Of a DNA stretch of 64,000 nt, positions 1-12,200 are shown piece after piece (position 1 is the stretch's first letter; each line of letters starts with the position of its first letter). The DNA is taken from positions 563,001-627,000 of the forward strand of contig OY848926.1 of assembly GCA_963693285.1 (NCBI GenBank). Direction: 5' to 3'. This stretch comes from Xestospongia muta (taxonomy: Eukaryota > Porifera > Demospongiae > Haplosclerida > Petrosiidae). The notes under the pieces were generated by a model, which saw only the letters and a program-made list of their open reading frames with translations, was not told where the DNA came from and searched no databases. The position numbers and the translations under genes are program-made.

Positions 1-2428
1 TAGATCAGTGTGACGTCTAGAGTGATCACTTCCTGCTGAAACTGCTGCAATTCCTATCCCCAGACAGCAACAGATACAAAGTGGGATGGTAATTACTAGT
101 ATGATGCAGATACAACATATGATAATACTAATCACAATAACAGCAATCAGAGCTCCCAATGACAGGCTAGCTGAAAGAGGTGATAATAAGAAATTGGCAA
201 GGCATAAAGAGATAGATCAGGTTATGTGATATGTAAATAGCTTACCAAGTAGATGAGCATTAACACAAGTTTGAGTATTAGCAGCTGTACTTGTGTATGA
301 TTCATCAAATGCTATAAATAGAAAATATATATACTTGAGAGTTGGGTTACCAGTAGTCTACTTACTGCACTGTACAGTGACATCGTTGCTATGGGAACAT
401 GAACTTGAAGAGATGCCATTTGATGGACAAGTCTGACAATATGCTAGACAATTTTGGCTAGCAGTACAATCAACGTTTTCCAACCATATTGGAGAACTGT
501 CATTACCAGGTCTGAAGTGGAGAATAAATGTCATTAAATTAAACCAAAAATATTACATTTACAGTAATTATATCACTATTAAAATAAATTGATTGTTTTA
601 ACTGATTCACAGTCACTTGGAACATCCATCCCATTTCCATTAAATATTTAACAGCAACATATATTGTTTTGATTGTTAATTACTATGGAACTACAAAGCT
701 CATGTACTTAAATATATCAGATTTCTAAAAAAGGTGTGTGTAGTATGTAGGAATCTCAAATTCAATAGTGACAGCCATATGACACTACCAATATTACCAA
801 TTACTAATGAGTAATGCATATAAATAATAAAATTAACTCACAAAGACATAGCATTGTATGTTGATGCTAAAGTATAACCAAGTTGACGGCAAATGGTGTT
901 AGCAGTGTTTTGAGTGAATCCATTACTACATATAGTACCCCATGAGTCACAGTAAATTTCAACACGGCCTTCTGAGACATAGTTGCCACCAAGAAGGCGT
1001 AGTTCAGATTTATATGGGTCATCCCAAATCCGTGTGGTATCTAACATAGTAGTACAATAAAAAGATATCACAATAATTTATTTTTTATATATATAATGTT
1101 TAGTATTTAAGTTGGATGACTTTAAATAGCTTTAAAAATCTTAAAAATACATCAGGATTGAGTTGGTTAACAAGTGAATCTACACCAGGGATCATTTTGC
1201 TGAGAAGTCCTTCCTAATGTTGTATTTTTACACCCACAGCCATTATTTGATAAGCTGTCAGAGTTAATCAGCATCTCTTTTGCTGATGCTGTGGATCATT
1301 TAGAGGATAATGGTATCAATATTCCACCAGGTGCTCATAAACAACTGAAGACTGAAGGAATATTTCAAGGAGAGTTACTGACATCAGTTCGACAGGTTAA
1401 CAAGTGAATCTGGATCATTTTACTGAGAAGGCTCACATTCCTTTAAATGGTGAAAAATTTCGCTGTAAAAATTGATTGTTAATTTAACCATTAGTTAGTT
1501 ATACAGGTTCCAAATCCAGAGTTATTTTTGTCAAAAAAGTAAGTATAACGCTATTTTCATTACTAATGTACTAATGTTTATGTAGCTATATAACCATCAA
1601 TTTCATAATACATTAGTAATCAAAATAGTATTATGTCTACATTTTGTATATGCAACCTGTACAATCATGTATTAGTTAAATTGACCAATCAATATTTACA
1701 CTGTTGTTAAAATATGGTTAATCACTTACAGCACTGAACAGTGAGTTCACTGTCATTTGAGCATGAACCAAGAGCAGTGTGATAACACTGTAACACTGTG
1801 AGATCATTACTCATACAACCTGATGGAGTATATAGGATTACATCTGAGTTGTCATCTCCGTATCTAAAGAAAAAGACAAAGGTATTGAAAGTGTAACAAA
1901 GACACTCACGTGTCATCAGTTCCATCACCATAAGATATTGCTCCATTGTAACCTAACTGATAGCAAACAGTGTTTGCTAAGCTACGGCCACCATTATCAG
2001 GACAGATATTACCCCACTGATTTTTGTAGTATACCTGAACTATTCCACTAGTCAGAGTGCTATTGAGACGCTGGTTAAATAATCGGACAACTCCATTGCC
2101 TTGACCTATAAATTATTAATTTATATTAGATTTTACTTTATCTACTATAGCAAAATTATATTGGTATTCAGTACTGAGTCATTCTCTATGTCATCACGCA
2201 CAACAAAGAGAGTACATATAAGATAATATGATTGTCTTTAATTATGTAAATAAGTTATTTATTTACATAGTCATAATTTTGATTAGTAATATGATACCAT
2301 AACCACATATATATGTATATACTTTAATCATTGTAGATATTGATTTCTAACAGTTTATACTTACCATATGCACACTGAGCTAATGCTACAACTAGGAAAG
2401 AAAAGATAGAGACACAAGGAGGCATCAT
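1..2428 (-). CDS. SRCR-domain type I membrane receptor (3' end off left edge)
   Basis: Minus-strand multi-exon gene. Exons read as 2365-2428 (ATG at 2428, hydrophobic signal peptide MMPPCVSIFSFLVVALA), 1910-2105, 1730-1863, 842-1040, 366-521, 246-311 and 1-170, all with GT-AG borders and compatible phases. Exons 2-3 encode a first scavenger receptor cysteine-rich domain (VQVYYKNQWGNIC, NTVCYQLGY, ELTVQC). Exons 4-5 encode a second (VEIYCDSWGTIC, NTICRQLGY, DVTVQC). The last visible exon encodes a transmembrane segment followed by a Cys-rich stretch (ICCCLGIGIAAVSAG), and coding continues beyond base 1. SRCR domains usually bind ligands outside the cell; the ligand here is unknown. The gene is a clear paralogue of the one ending at 3926, with the same exon order and the same post-membrane motif (CLGIGI). 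The stop codon is not in the window. Confidence 0.85.
1165..1430. repeat. Pair of imperfect ~40-bp direct repeats
   Basis: The block ggttaacaagtgaatct followed by atcatttt.ctgagaag occurs at 1165-1207 and again at 1395-1430. The second copy lacks the nine-base insert acaccaggg. The two copies flank the orphan exon-like fragment. Confidence 0.6.
1239..1395 (+). pseudogene. Orphan exon-like fragment inside SRCR intron
   Basis: On the strand opposite the SRCR gene, about 155 bases are open and flanked by a good acceptor (cccacag) and a donor-like gttaac. They encode a helical peptide with the pieces LFDKLSELISISFADAVDHL and IPPGAHKQLKTEG. Reading on past the donor hits a TGA at once. I do not recognise the family. 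The donor side (ggttaacaagtgaatct) is repeated 230 bases upstream at 1165, which suggests remnants of a duplicated exon. No partner exons were found nearby. Confidence 0.35.
1495..1690. mobile_element. MITE-like repeat, family also at 45000 and 47100
   Basis: AT-rich block beginning with gttatacaggttcca and closing with tatatgcaacctgta. A related block lies at 44996-45165 (ggttatacaggctgcatgc to gcatatgcaaccacataacc, a roughly 20-bp inverted repeat) and a left-end piece at 47098-47190. Internal sequence is shared (attagtaatc, atgtagctacat). No coding capacity is seen. It is probably a non-autonomous DNA transposon family; the flanking duplication is not clear. Confidence 0.45.
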
Positions 2429-2610
2429 GTTTTGATCCTAAGATTTATTTCTGCAATAATGGAAAGTGTTTAGAACTTGGAAGAAAATCTTCACATCCGC
2501 CGGATAATACTTAGACGATATCATCATTAATTTAATATAAACTTTTTATCATCAATAAAATTGGGAGCTCCACCTCTTTTAACCACGTGGGTAAGCAGCT
2601 GCAGCTGGAA

Positions 2611-3821
2611 ATGGAAGTAGACAATATTCTAAGCAGTGTTAGAGAACTTGAGAAAGGTATTGTTTAATTGCCAATAAAAACGATACTCATTTAAACTATA
2701 GAAAAAAAAGACAAAGAAAATATTCTATTAGAATTATGTTCTCAGAGGAAACAACTGCAAGAAAAACTTGAAAATGGTACAGATCTAGACCTGCAACAAC
2801 GAATATTTAATAAACGTTTTTAATCATGTCTACTATTTGCTCTTATAGTGACCTCACAACACATAAATATTAGTGCTCAGTGGTCAAAGTCACAAGAAAG
2901 AGTAAAGATCGCAGAGCAGAAAGCCTTGGAGTATCAAAGTCAAGTCAAACAGTAATCCTATCACTAATCTCTCTTTGTTGTTGTATTTACATAAATAGTT
3001 ATGAGTCCATTAATCAAGACAAACGTCTAATTATAGAAGAATTAAATACAAGCATAAGAGAAGAAGAGAGGAAACAACAGGAACAGTTGTAAGAAGATGT
3101 AGTGATAATAATTCATGGCAAACATGACAATAATATATGTATTGTTGACAGAACTACATTTGAACAAACAATCAGTGAATTGACAGACAAATTCCGTTCA
3201 GCTGTTAACTTTTATGTAAGTCATCAAATAGAGAAAAGAAAGCATTGCTTATATTTAATGATATTATTTTTTAAAGTCAGTTCAGTCGCTGGAGCAAGAA
3301 ATAAAAGTTGCAGAAGATACAAAGTGGACACTAACAGATCAAGGCAAGTTAAACAAATCATATGTTATGTATAGTTATGTAGTATATATAATATAGTGAA
3401 ATTAAACCATTACAAACTTCAGAAAATAAATGAACACTTTGAGTGTGTTAAAAAGAAACAGGAACTACAAAAGGAGAAACAAACTGAAGCTAATGGAATT
3501 GATGATAAAACAAGAACTGTTCTTTTGTAAGTTAGAATGGTTAATCTATAATATATCTACACTATATTGATCTTAAATATCAATACTGTATGTTATTTCT
3601 CTTTATTTTATAGAGATATGTGTCAAGGTAGTGTTGAGTCATATCAACAACTGTTAGATGTATCTCAAGTAAAGAAACAAGAATTACTCAAACAACTTAA
3701 AGAGTAATGCATCACTCTCCATAAAGTATTATATCACTCTTTTTCAAATTGATACTGTAGATTGCAGATCCAGTTAAACCAAATGACATCAAAATTACAG
3801 GAGATATTGCGAGAAGAGTAA
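2611..3821 (+). CDS. Small coiled-coil protein, unrecognised
   Basis: Plus-strand gene of about nine short exons starting at ATG 2611 (MEVDNILSSVRELEK). Further exons fall at about 2702-2775, 2850-2951, 3000-3088, 3167-3211, 3276-3344 (ending in a GC donor, caag|gcaagt), 3399-3524, 3613-3705 and 3762-3821, with phases that join without stops. The product is about 200 residues and almost entirely charged heptad-like helix (QEKLENG, IREEERKQQEQL, KVAEDTKWTL, LKQLKE, LQEILREE). Stop TAA is at 3819-3821. No enzymatic motif, signal peptide or membrane segment is seen. The layout suggests a structural, cytoskeletal or centrosome/kinetochore-type protein, but I cannot assign a family. It lies between two SRCR genes that run the other way. 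Confidence 0.65.
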
Positions 3822-3925
3822 CAAAAGTGAACTAATTTCTCTGCTGTTACAGAGACATTTATTAATATTTATTAATAATGTATCAACAATTAATTAGTTC
3901 TCAACATAATTATACTAATTGAGTG

Positions 3926-5714
3926 TTATGTTTCAACTTTGACTTTGTAAGCACGACGAGTGGATGAGGCTGAAATAACTGTTGCTCCAATCCCGATCCC
4001 AAGACAAAGACAAACGTAAAAAGGAAGACATACTATGACAATAGCAGCAAGAATGACCAGTACTAATGCTAAAATAACTTGAGCTAGATTCACTAAAATG
4101 GGAACAGTATGTGATACTCCAGTATACAATGGTAAATATAAAATATTACTAGTATTCTACTAGGTATGTTAAATATTAGTGTTGTACATATATCAATACA
4201 TCCAGTTTGATCTTACAATGGTTAGCATTTACACAGGTATCAGCATTAGCAGGTACTACATCAGATGAGATATTGTATGCTGAAAAAGAGGAAAGCAGGC
4301 AAATTCTTTTTATGTGACATTGATCATTTCACTTACTGCAGCTAATGTACAAGTCTCCTTTATGACTTAAGCTGTGCAGTAGATCAGATCGATCTATGAC
4401 ATTGCCAATGCCACAACTCTGACAACTAGCAATACATTGATCAGTTGATGCACAATCAATGTTTGGAAAGTGGAAAACTAATTTTGTGTTACCATCAATA
4501 CTACAATAGAAATTGATAATTTTAATTAACCCCTCCATACAGCCAATTAATAATCACCTATGATTGTAGGCACTAGCTTCAGTATATCCTAACTGCTTGC
4601 AAATAGTATCAGCATCAAGTTGATCAAAGCCATCACGATTAATTGTACCCCATTCATAAAGGCAATAAATTTCAACTAGTCCATCGGTGACAAATGTACC
4701 TTCAGTAAGTCGTATTTGTGTATCATAAGGTGAAGCCCATATATTTGTAGATGCTGAAGGAAGCAAAAAATAATGTAATCATATATACAAATGAATTTAA
4801 ACTAGCATATTGTGAATATACATTTATTTTAATCAAACTTACAGCATTCAACAGCAGCAACATTACCAGTTGAGCAATTTTGTACTTCAGGTTTGTTACT
4901 TGAGTTACAGCTTAGGACAGTTAGTGAGGTGTTAGTGTCACATTGAAAATACAGACCTTTTGTTACACCAGTCAAATTACCGTAACTAGAGGATGTAGCA
5001 TAGCATAAATGTTGATAAATGGATTAATGGATGCATGTATGGATAGAAAGAATGGAGTGGATAGATGAATGTGATCAGTAGGTTGATAATGGAATATTAA
5101 CTTTAAAATGTAAGTGGTCTAATGTATGGCTCAACCTGGCATTCATTCCTAATGAGTAAGAAAGTGATGATTCCTTTCCTAGTTGACGACAAACCGTATC
5201 TGCTTCTTCTTGTAAAAATTCAAACTATCAAGTATAACAAACACCAGCATTGTAACATTTAATGTAAACTAGTACAGTACTTGTTCTGATGAGCAGATAT
5301 GTATCCATATATTATCATAATAGATCTGTACATAACCATCTGTCAATGATAAATTTGTACTACCTCTGTTATATAGCCTTACAGCACCAATACCTTGACC
5401 TGAAGAGATGTATAGTAACACAAAATTAGCAACCATAATTGATATATTGAGTGATCATATTATATTACAACTTATACAATCAATCTGGGAATAACCAAGT
5501 TATAGCCATATGGGGTGGTTCTTGGTGTAACTTGACTATGATGACATCCTGATGAAATGACACAAATGATGTCATCATAGGACATGTTGTTACATCATCA
5601 GTCAAGTTACACCAAGAAGCACCCGCCATATGTAATCATTACTTACTTACCTTGAGTTTTTAAAAACAAAGTGGTTAAAACAATCTGGTACAGGACGAAA
5701 CAAGTCATTTTCAT
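3926..5714 (-). CDS. SRCR-domain type I membrane receptor (complete)
   Basis: Paralogue of the SRCR gene at the left edge. Exons: 5651-5714 (ATG 5714, signal peptide MKMTCFVLYQIVLTTLFLK), about 5282-5400, about 5133-5207, 4843-4985, 4558-4753, 4337-4500, 4217-4279 and 3926-4092. The first SRCR domain spans exons 2-4 (VQIYYDNIWIHIC, TVCRQLG, VAAVEC). The second spans exons 5-6 (VEIYCLYEWGTI, DTICKQLGY, DLYISC). A short stalk follows, then a membrane helix (ILALVLVILAAIVIV), a CLCLGIGIG motif and a basic tail ending KVKVET. The junction of exons 2 and 3 (donor after CAA near 5282, acceptor near 5208) does not preserve frame with the obvious sites, so a noncanonical site, a sequence error or a lesion is possible. 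An hAT-like MITE sits in the first intron. Confidence 0.82.
5513..5624. mobile_element. hAT-like MITE, 112 bp, with 8-bp target duplication
   Basis: Left arm gggtggttcttggtgtaac continues to ttgac and matches the inverted right arm with one mismatch (gggtgcttcttgg). A second inner inverted pair is tatgatgacatc/gatgtcatcata. The element is bounded on both sides by the identical octamer gccatatg (5505-5512 and 5625-5632). Eight-base target duplications are typical of hAT transposases. It has no coding capacity. Confidence 0.8.
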
Positions 5715-6005
5715 ACCACGCTAAAAAGTACAGTTCTCTCAATTTTAAATTATTAACTGACTGTTGATGTATTTACAGCCACTCACTGCTCAGGAATGTA
5801 TGCCAGTTAGTTAATATATTGATGTATTCAATTAAAAGATTGGCAACAAAAGTTAAATTAACATAAAGAAGTGAAAATATATAGCATGGATTATTAATAT
5901 TCTTAAATAGTTATTTAATAGACTTGTGGTAGCTATGTGTACATGAGGCAAGAAAGCATAATATGAAAAATGAATGTCACAAAGGGTTAAAAATTACTAA
6001 ATGCA

Positions 6006-8832
6006 TTACTCTTTCTTCCTCTTCAACAACGCCTCTTTTAGTTCACTTCCAGCACCACTTAAACTCTCTGGAAGTTGTTTAGGCTAAACAAAACACAATA
6101 TATATGTATATGTTATAAGTGAACTTGTGATTCAACTCACTTCTCTCACAGTTCTACGGAGCTTTACAAAAGGTTTTGGCAGTTCCTCAACTTCTTCCTC
6201 TTTTTTCTCTTCCATCTTTTCTTCCAAAGGCTCTTCTCGCCATTCCTCTATTTTTTCTTCCTTTTCTTTATTTTCTTCTTCCTCTTCCTCTTTCATTGGT
6301 GGCCATTTTCGTTTTGGCTTGTTAGGCAAATCTGTACTACTTTTTCGTAATTCTTCCTTGGGTGGTGGCCATTTTGACTTTATATCTTGAGATGGTTTGG
6401 GTAACACTGGCTCCTTTGTTGCTGTTGGTTCATTTTGCAATTTAGCATGAGACCATTTTTCTAATATCGACAATGATGGTTGACGAGGGGCAGGAGGTTC
6501 TTTCTTCAGAGGCTCATCAGTTGATCCAGGATAAGGCCATTTTTGGAGAACAGATGATGTTTTCTTGATCACTTTCTTTTCATCGGAGGTTACTGGTTTA
6601 TCAAAGGTTTGTTCTGGAACTGGTGGTGGAATATCATTCTCTTTGGCTAACCGTTTCTGGGCCACCACATCTGGATCTGGAGTGGAATAAATGGGATCTA
6701 TCTGTGGTGGATCTTCTGTTGTCTCGGGACTCTCTGTTGGTTCTAGTTTTTTACTCTTTTCTATTACTTCGTGATTGTTGCATGACATTAAATCTTTGAC
6801 ATTGATAGTCTCAGAATTGTTAGTCCAGTGTGATTCCTCTGTTGTTCCAAGTTTCTCTGATGGCTTTGCCTCTTCCACTGCCTCAAGATTCTCAGATTGT
6901 TTTACAGTAGAAGCAGCAATGTTCTCATCTGGGTCACTATAAATGGGATTAATTGTACGAGGACAAGTTGGAAGGTGAATTGTACCAACGAGAGCTACCA
7001 TTTCTGGTGTGTTTATTTTCATGGCTAATGACAGTGGTGTGTCACCTTTCTGCATATATGTATCATTGTTAATCTAAAATTAAATATCTATTTACCTTGT
7101 TAGTAGCTTGAATGTTAGCTCCATTTTCTAACAGGAATTTCAATACCTCGGCATGTCTAAGTTAGTGCACAATTAGGCATGCATTAAGCATAAGTTTGCA
7201 ACTTACCCAGCTTTAGCGGCATTATGTGCAGGAGTTGCTTCACAATTGTTTGTAGTTGAAAGAGTCACACCTGATTTATCACATGCAATTAACCAACGAA
7301 CAGTATCCAAGTTACCAGAAGCTATATCATTGAAATAGTATACCATTTAAAAACAAAAGTATTTTAACTCACATACTGCCACATGTAGAGGAGTGCTGCC
7401 ATCAGCAGTAGTATCAGCTAGAACAACTGGACCATGTTTTGATAATATGTACTGTCAAGATAAGAATTTTAAATGCTAATAGACACATAGACGTCAACGT
7501 AATGTATTAGTGCAATAGAATATAACATCTAAGTATATATGGAATAATACTATACAAGAAGAAGCACAGAGTCCATAAAGAGGTTTGTCAAAGTCACAAT
7601 AAGGCCTTAGTATTGCAATACAAGTATACAGATCAGCAATCAAATAGCTAATACCCGACATTACTCTAGATTACCTCCATTATGTGGATGTGGCCTGACC
7701 GAGCAGCAACATGTACAGGTTTGAAACCATCTGTGACAGTAGGATCAGCAAGACTACATTTGGTAGTTTCATGAAGGAAAGACAGAGCCTCCAGTTGTCC
7801 TTCCTGTGCAGCATAATAAACTGGAGTACAGCCTAAGTGAGGACCAAAGTAATAGTAATAATAGTTTTATGTGTTTTTATATACCATCTCTTGTTTTCTC
7901 ATGTAGCATTTTATTGTACTTATTAGCGAGTAGATTTAAGACTTCAAAGTTTCCTATAGTAAGAAATTATACCATAAACAACCCATTATTTAACTGACCA
8001 ATTGATGCAGCAACATGAGCAGCCGATACTCCAGAGCTGTTGGTATGAGTCACTGACTTAGCTCCAAGCTCACTCACAAGTAATTTAAACACCTTATTTT
8101 GATGTTTTTGAATGGCCAACAACAAACAAGTGAGCCCTAGATAATAATAATAGTAAGAGAAACATGTACGTGTATATATCTTTTGAATCTTATACCAGAT
8201 TTTTCTTCCAATGTACACAGTTGGTCTTTTAAACTTTTATCAACAGAACTAAGCAATAACTACATAAAGAACATTATCTCCAATCACTTCACAGTACATC
8301 ATATCAGTAGCTATTTAAATAATACCTTAACACACTCCAAATTCCCTTGTTCTATAGCAGCATGGATTGCTGACTTGCCATCTTTGGTTCTATCAAAAAC
8401 TGATGCAGTTGTGAAACGTAGTAACCATCTAGAAACAAGAGAAAGAATGAAAGAAAGAAAGAGAGAGAGATTAAGAGAGAGAGAGAGAGAGAGAGAGAGG
8501 AAGAGAGAGAGAGAGAGAGAGAGAGATTACTTATTACAAGAGCTGAATTAAGCCTACTTGATCACTTCCATTTTACTGCCTTTGATTGCCATATGAAGTG
8601 GAGTGATGCCTTTGTCTGCAGCTGGTATGCCACCAGTCTCGACTTTGGAAATTAAAATTGCCTCTAGACCTGGTATATCTCCTTCAAAGGCAGCTTTATG
8701 AGCAGGCAATTTTGCATTGGCATAATTCTTCAAGGTTGGATCAACTTGACCCCCTTTTACAGCTTTCACTCTCTTCTGATACTGCTTCAAACCTTTATCA
8801 TTTAAAGTACAATGCTTAACTGAGGAAGCCAT
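6006..8832 (-). CDS. Ankyrin-repeat protein resembling espin
   Basis: Eleven or so exons from ATG 8832 (MASSVKHCTLNDKG) to TAA at 6006. Exons: 8552-8832, 8326-8428, 8197-8259, about 8003-8136, 7885-7953, 7677-7833, 7372-7454, 7209-7322, 7096-7156, 6141-7051 and 6006-6083. The first two thirds are about nine ankyrin repeats (GITPLHMAIKGSKME, CTPVYYAAQEGQLEAL, GSTPLHVAVASGNLDTVRW, ATPAHNAAKAGHAEVLKFLL). The repeat style with long inter-repeat helices resembles the N-terminal half of espins, which bundle actin. A long low-complexity tail (Pro/Glu/Lys-rich, acidic run EEEEEENKEKEEK) and a basic end (ELKEALLKRKKE) follow. The espin assignment rests on repeat pattern only; the C-terminal actin-bundling module was not confirmed. 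The 5' exon is duplicated at 17690-17920. Confidence 0.72.
8458..8526. repeat. (GA)n microsatellite in ankyrin-gene intron
   Basis: About 70 bases of GA repeats with a few interruptions, just upstream (on the gene strand) of the acceptor at 8428. It forms an extended CT tract on the sense strand. Confidence 0.85.
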
Positions 8833-9214
8833 GGCTTTCTTTCAAAAACCAGGCGTGGCTCTGCAAGTTTGCTTCTTGTTTGAGGGGGGTGGTGAACAGA
8901 CAAAACTTAACTTATGAATAATTTCTCAATAATAATAATTAGTTGTGATAATCCAGCAATGAATACTTTTATACACCAAAGTAACAATCAATTTTTCATA
9001 AGATTTAAATTTTATTTTTTTCAGCAAAAAACGAAGGGGGAAACAAATTAAAGAGTATAATGTAAACAAGAGAAGATACTAATTATATCAATTACTGTAG
9101 CAAAAAGTCAAGCATTAACAAATCTAGATTATTGGTATGTTCTAGTAACAAAACCAAATAGCAAGCAAAAAACTATAAAAGCTAATAATGCTTCTTAGAC
9201 ACAGCAAAAGGAAG
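8833..9214. other. Intergenic spacer shared by three saposin loci
   Basis: Spacer between the 5' end of the ankyrin gene and the 3' end of the small saposin gene. Near-identical sequence is at 17921-18302, and a more diverged copy at about 27068-27354 downstream of the prosaposin-like gene (shared words: gctctgcaa.tttgcttctt, ttatgaataatttctca, gtgttctagtaac). The ankyrin promoter and the saposin polyadenylation region must lie in it. No other gene is seen. Confidence 0.6.
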
Positions 9215-12200
9215 CTAGCGCTTTTTGGTAGAGGAACAATATCCCAGGTGTTCACAAACTTCTTCAGGTGTCTATAGAGACAAACAAACTAGTATGATGT
9301 GATGGAATATTCTGTAAAATTGATTACACAATTACATGATAATTTTTGTATAAAATTAATGAATCTATAAGGAAGTTCATATCTTAGTAGTATAATTGCA
9401 AAAAATGTCCTTTAATTGTTCTGATAATGTTGATGCTGCTGTTAGTAAAGCAGCACTAGAGGGTTGTTTATTGATTAGAGAACTGTGAAGTGACTAAATT
9501 TAAGTCTAGAAGCATCATCAGTCATTCTAATTGTAACAGTCCTCTCAGTAAAAGTTGATAAAACTCAATAGTTGACATACATATATATAGTAAAGTTGTT
9601 TGATTTAATCTCCTATGTTATTTTCTTTGGCAACAATAGAATAAAATGATGACATATATATATACTCTATTATATATAAACACATCATGATGGCTTAAAA
9701 CTATTATAAGTTCATCAACACTTACATCTCCATTTCCCAACAGAGTCCAAATTGTGTCAATATTATCATTAACGAGATCCTTGCACTACAAGACAACAAG
9801 ATATATTAAACACACAGTATATTAATAACACTACACAACATGTATACCTCTTCTTCTACGCTAGGATAATCAGCACATTTGTCTAAAGCAGCATCTTTAG
9901 CTTCCTCCTACAAAAAATTATAATGTGTATACATATGCATTAGTGAATGTATGTGCAAGTTATGAAGTTACTACAGTTATGGTATATTCACTTTTGTACC
10001 GCTATTGTCATAGACTGCTTTCGCAGCTGCGATAACTGCTTTACAAATGTCACAGAGAGGATTCTATAATTGAACAGATTGGAAAAAATTATAGCATTTA
10101 CAGTTTTATGACATACAAAATTGATGAATCTATAAATAATATTGTGTTTTGCCTTATTACTAAGAGAGAAAAATAATAATTTGTCAAATAAATAATTTAA
10201 CAAATAAATAATGTTTGAGCTATTCCAGAGCACCTAACTAAAATGTCAAAGGCCAATCAGAATCACCTTTTTAAATTTCATTCTGGTAGGGAAGATAACT
10301 ATTGCTAGGAAACATATATACACAAGCCTTTGTTCACATCCATTTTCAAACTTATAACAACCAAAATAGAATACAATAGACCATCACAGTATTGTTATTA
10401 TACTGTTTCGTAGCTCCACTCCTAAACCTTTAAATTGTATAGCATTGTGAGAGAAAATAAAACCAAGGATTTCAAGATTTACATAATATTGTATGTAGAA
10501 TACAGTGTACACGTCACTCTTATGGCTTAATAACTGTAATAACTAGTTTGGTTAAGAGAGCCAAAGGTCTAGTATTATGACATTCATAGCTTTTTGTTAA
10601 AGTGGTAGCGTCATTTATTTTGCATATATTGTTGCCATAACAAAATGTAATAACAAGTTTTGTTAAGAGGGCCAATTAAATATGCAGACAGGTTGTATAC
10701 AACATGTACACCTGGTAAAGTAAGCCAAATGTACATGTTAACAGTTAACCTTATAGCTTTAATTATTAAACTAATTTAAGGGATGTTCTCTTTTATAAGT
10801 GCCCACTGATACTTTTAGTAAAATGCCCTCATCTTAGAGGTTAAAGAACAATATTGTTTACCTTATTTGGGTAAATGAAAAATACAATCCCATGGTTCTA
10901 TGTTTGTTGATTTATTACTTAGCTAGTAATCCATTAAATAATCCAGTATTAAGAACCACTATTGCTATTACATATTGGGTGTTACTTTCATTTCATTTAG
11001 GTAGAGAAGATAACAAGACATCTACTGCTAGTAAACATATATATAAAGTCCTTAGTAACATAAATAAATAATTAAATAAAGAATTAATGTTTGAGCTCTT
11101 CCAGACCACATAACTAAAATGTCAAAGGCCAATCAGAATTATCTTTTTAAATTACATTCTGGTAGGGAAGATAACTATTGCCAGGAAACATATATACACA
11201 AGCCTTTGGTCACATCCATTTTTAAACTTACAACATCCAAAATACAATACAATAGACCATCTTAGCATTGTTATTATACTGTTCCATAGCTCCATTTCTA
11301 AATCTTTAAATTGTATAGCTATGTGAGAAAGAGTATCACCAAGGGCTTCAGTATTTACATAATATCATATATAGAATACAGTGTATATGTACACTCTTAT
11401 GGCTTAATAACTGTAATAACTAGTTTGGTTAAGAGGGCCAGAGGTCTTGTTTTATCATATTCATAGCTCTTTGTTAAAGTGGTGGCGCCATCTATCTTGC
11501 GTATAATGCAGCCATAACAAAAGGTTATGATAAATTAAACATCCAGACAGCTCGTGAACAACATGTACAGGTGGTAAGGTAACCCAAGTGTACATGTTGA
11601 TATTCATAGCTTTTTGTTAAAGTGTGGCGCCATCTATCTTGCGTATAATGCTGCCATAACAAAAAGTCACGATTATTTAAACATGCAGGCAGCTCGTGAA
11701 CAACATGTACAGGTGGTAAGGTAACCCAAGTGTACATGTTGATATTCATAGCTTTTTGTTAAAGTGGTGGCGCCATCTATCTTGCGTATATGGGATGTCC
11801 TCTTTTATGAGTGCCACTGATTCTTTTAGTAAAATGCCCTCATCTTAGAGGGTAAAGGACAATATGGTTTGTCTTATTTGGGTAATTGAAAATACAATGC
11901 TAAGGTTCTATGTTTGTTGATTTATTACTTAGCTAGAAATCTGTTACATAATCCAGTATTAAGAACCATTATTACTATCACATATTGGGTGTTACTTTCA
12001 TTTCATTTTGGTAGAGAAGATAACAAGACATCTACTGCTAGTAAACATGCATATACAAGTCCTTTGTAACATAAATAAAAAATTTAATAAAGAATTAATG
12101 TTTGAGTTCCTAAGACCACATAGCTAAAATATCAAAGGCCAATCAGAATTATCTTTTTAAATTTCATTCTGGTAGGGAAGATAACTATTGCTAGGAAACA

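Noticed and set aside
6127..6390. Serine-rich plus-strand frame
   Set aside because: Antisense of the Glu/Lys-rich tail of the ankyrin gene.
9988..10233. Minus-strand frame ending in the saposin A exon region (MLWNSSNIIYL...)
   Set aside because: It reads through the exon at 9992-10063 in the wrong frame; the correct frame gives the LCDICK saposin motif.
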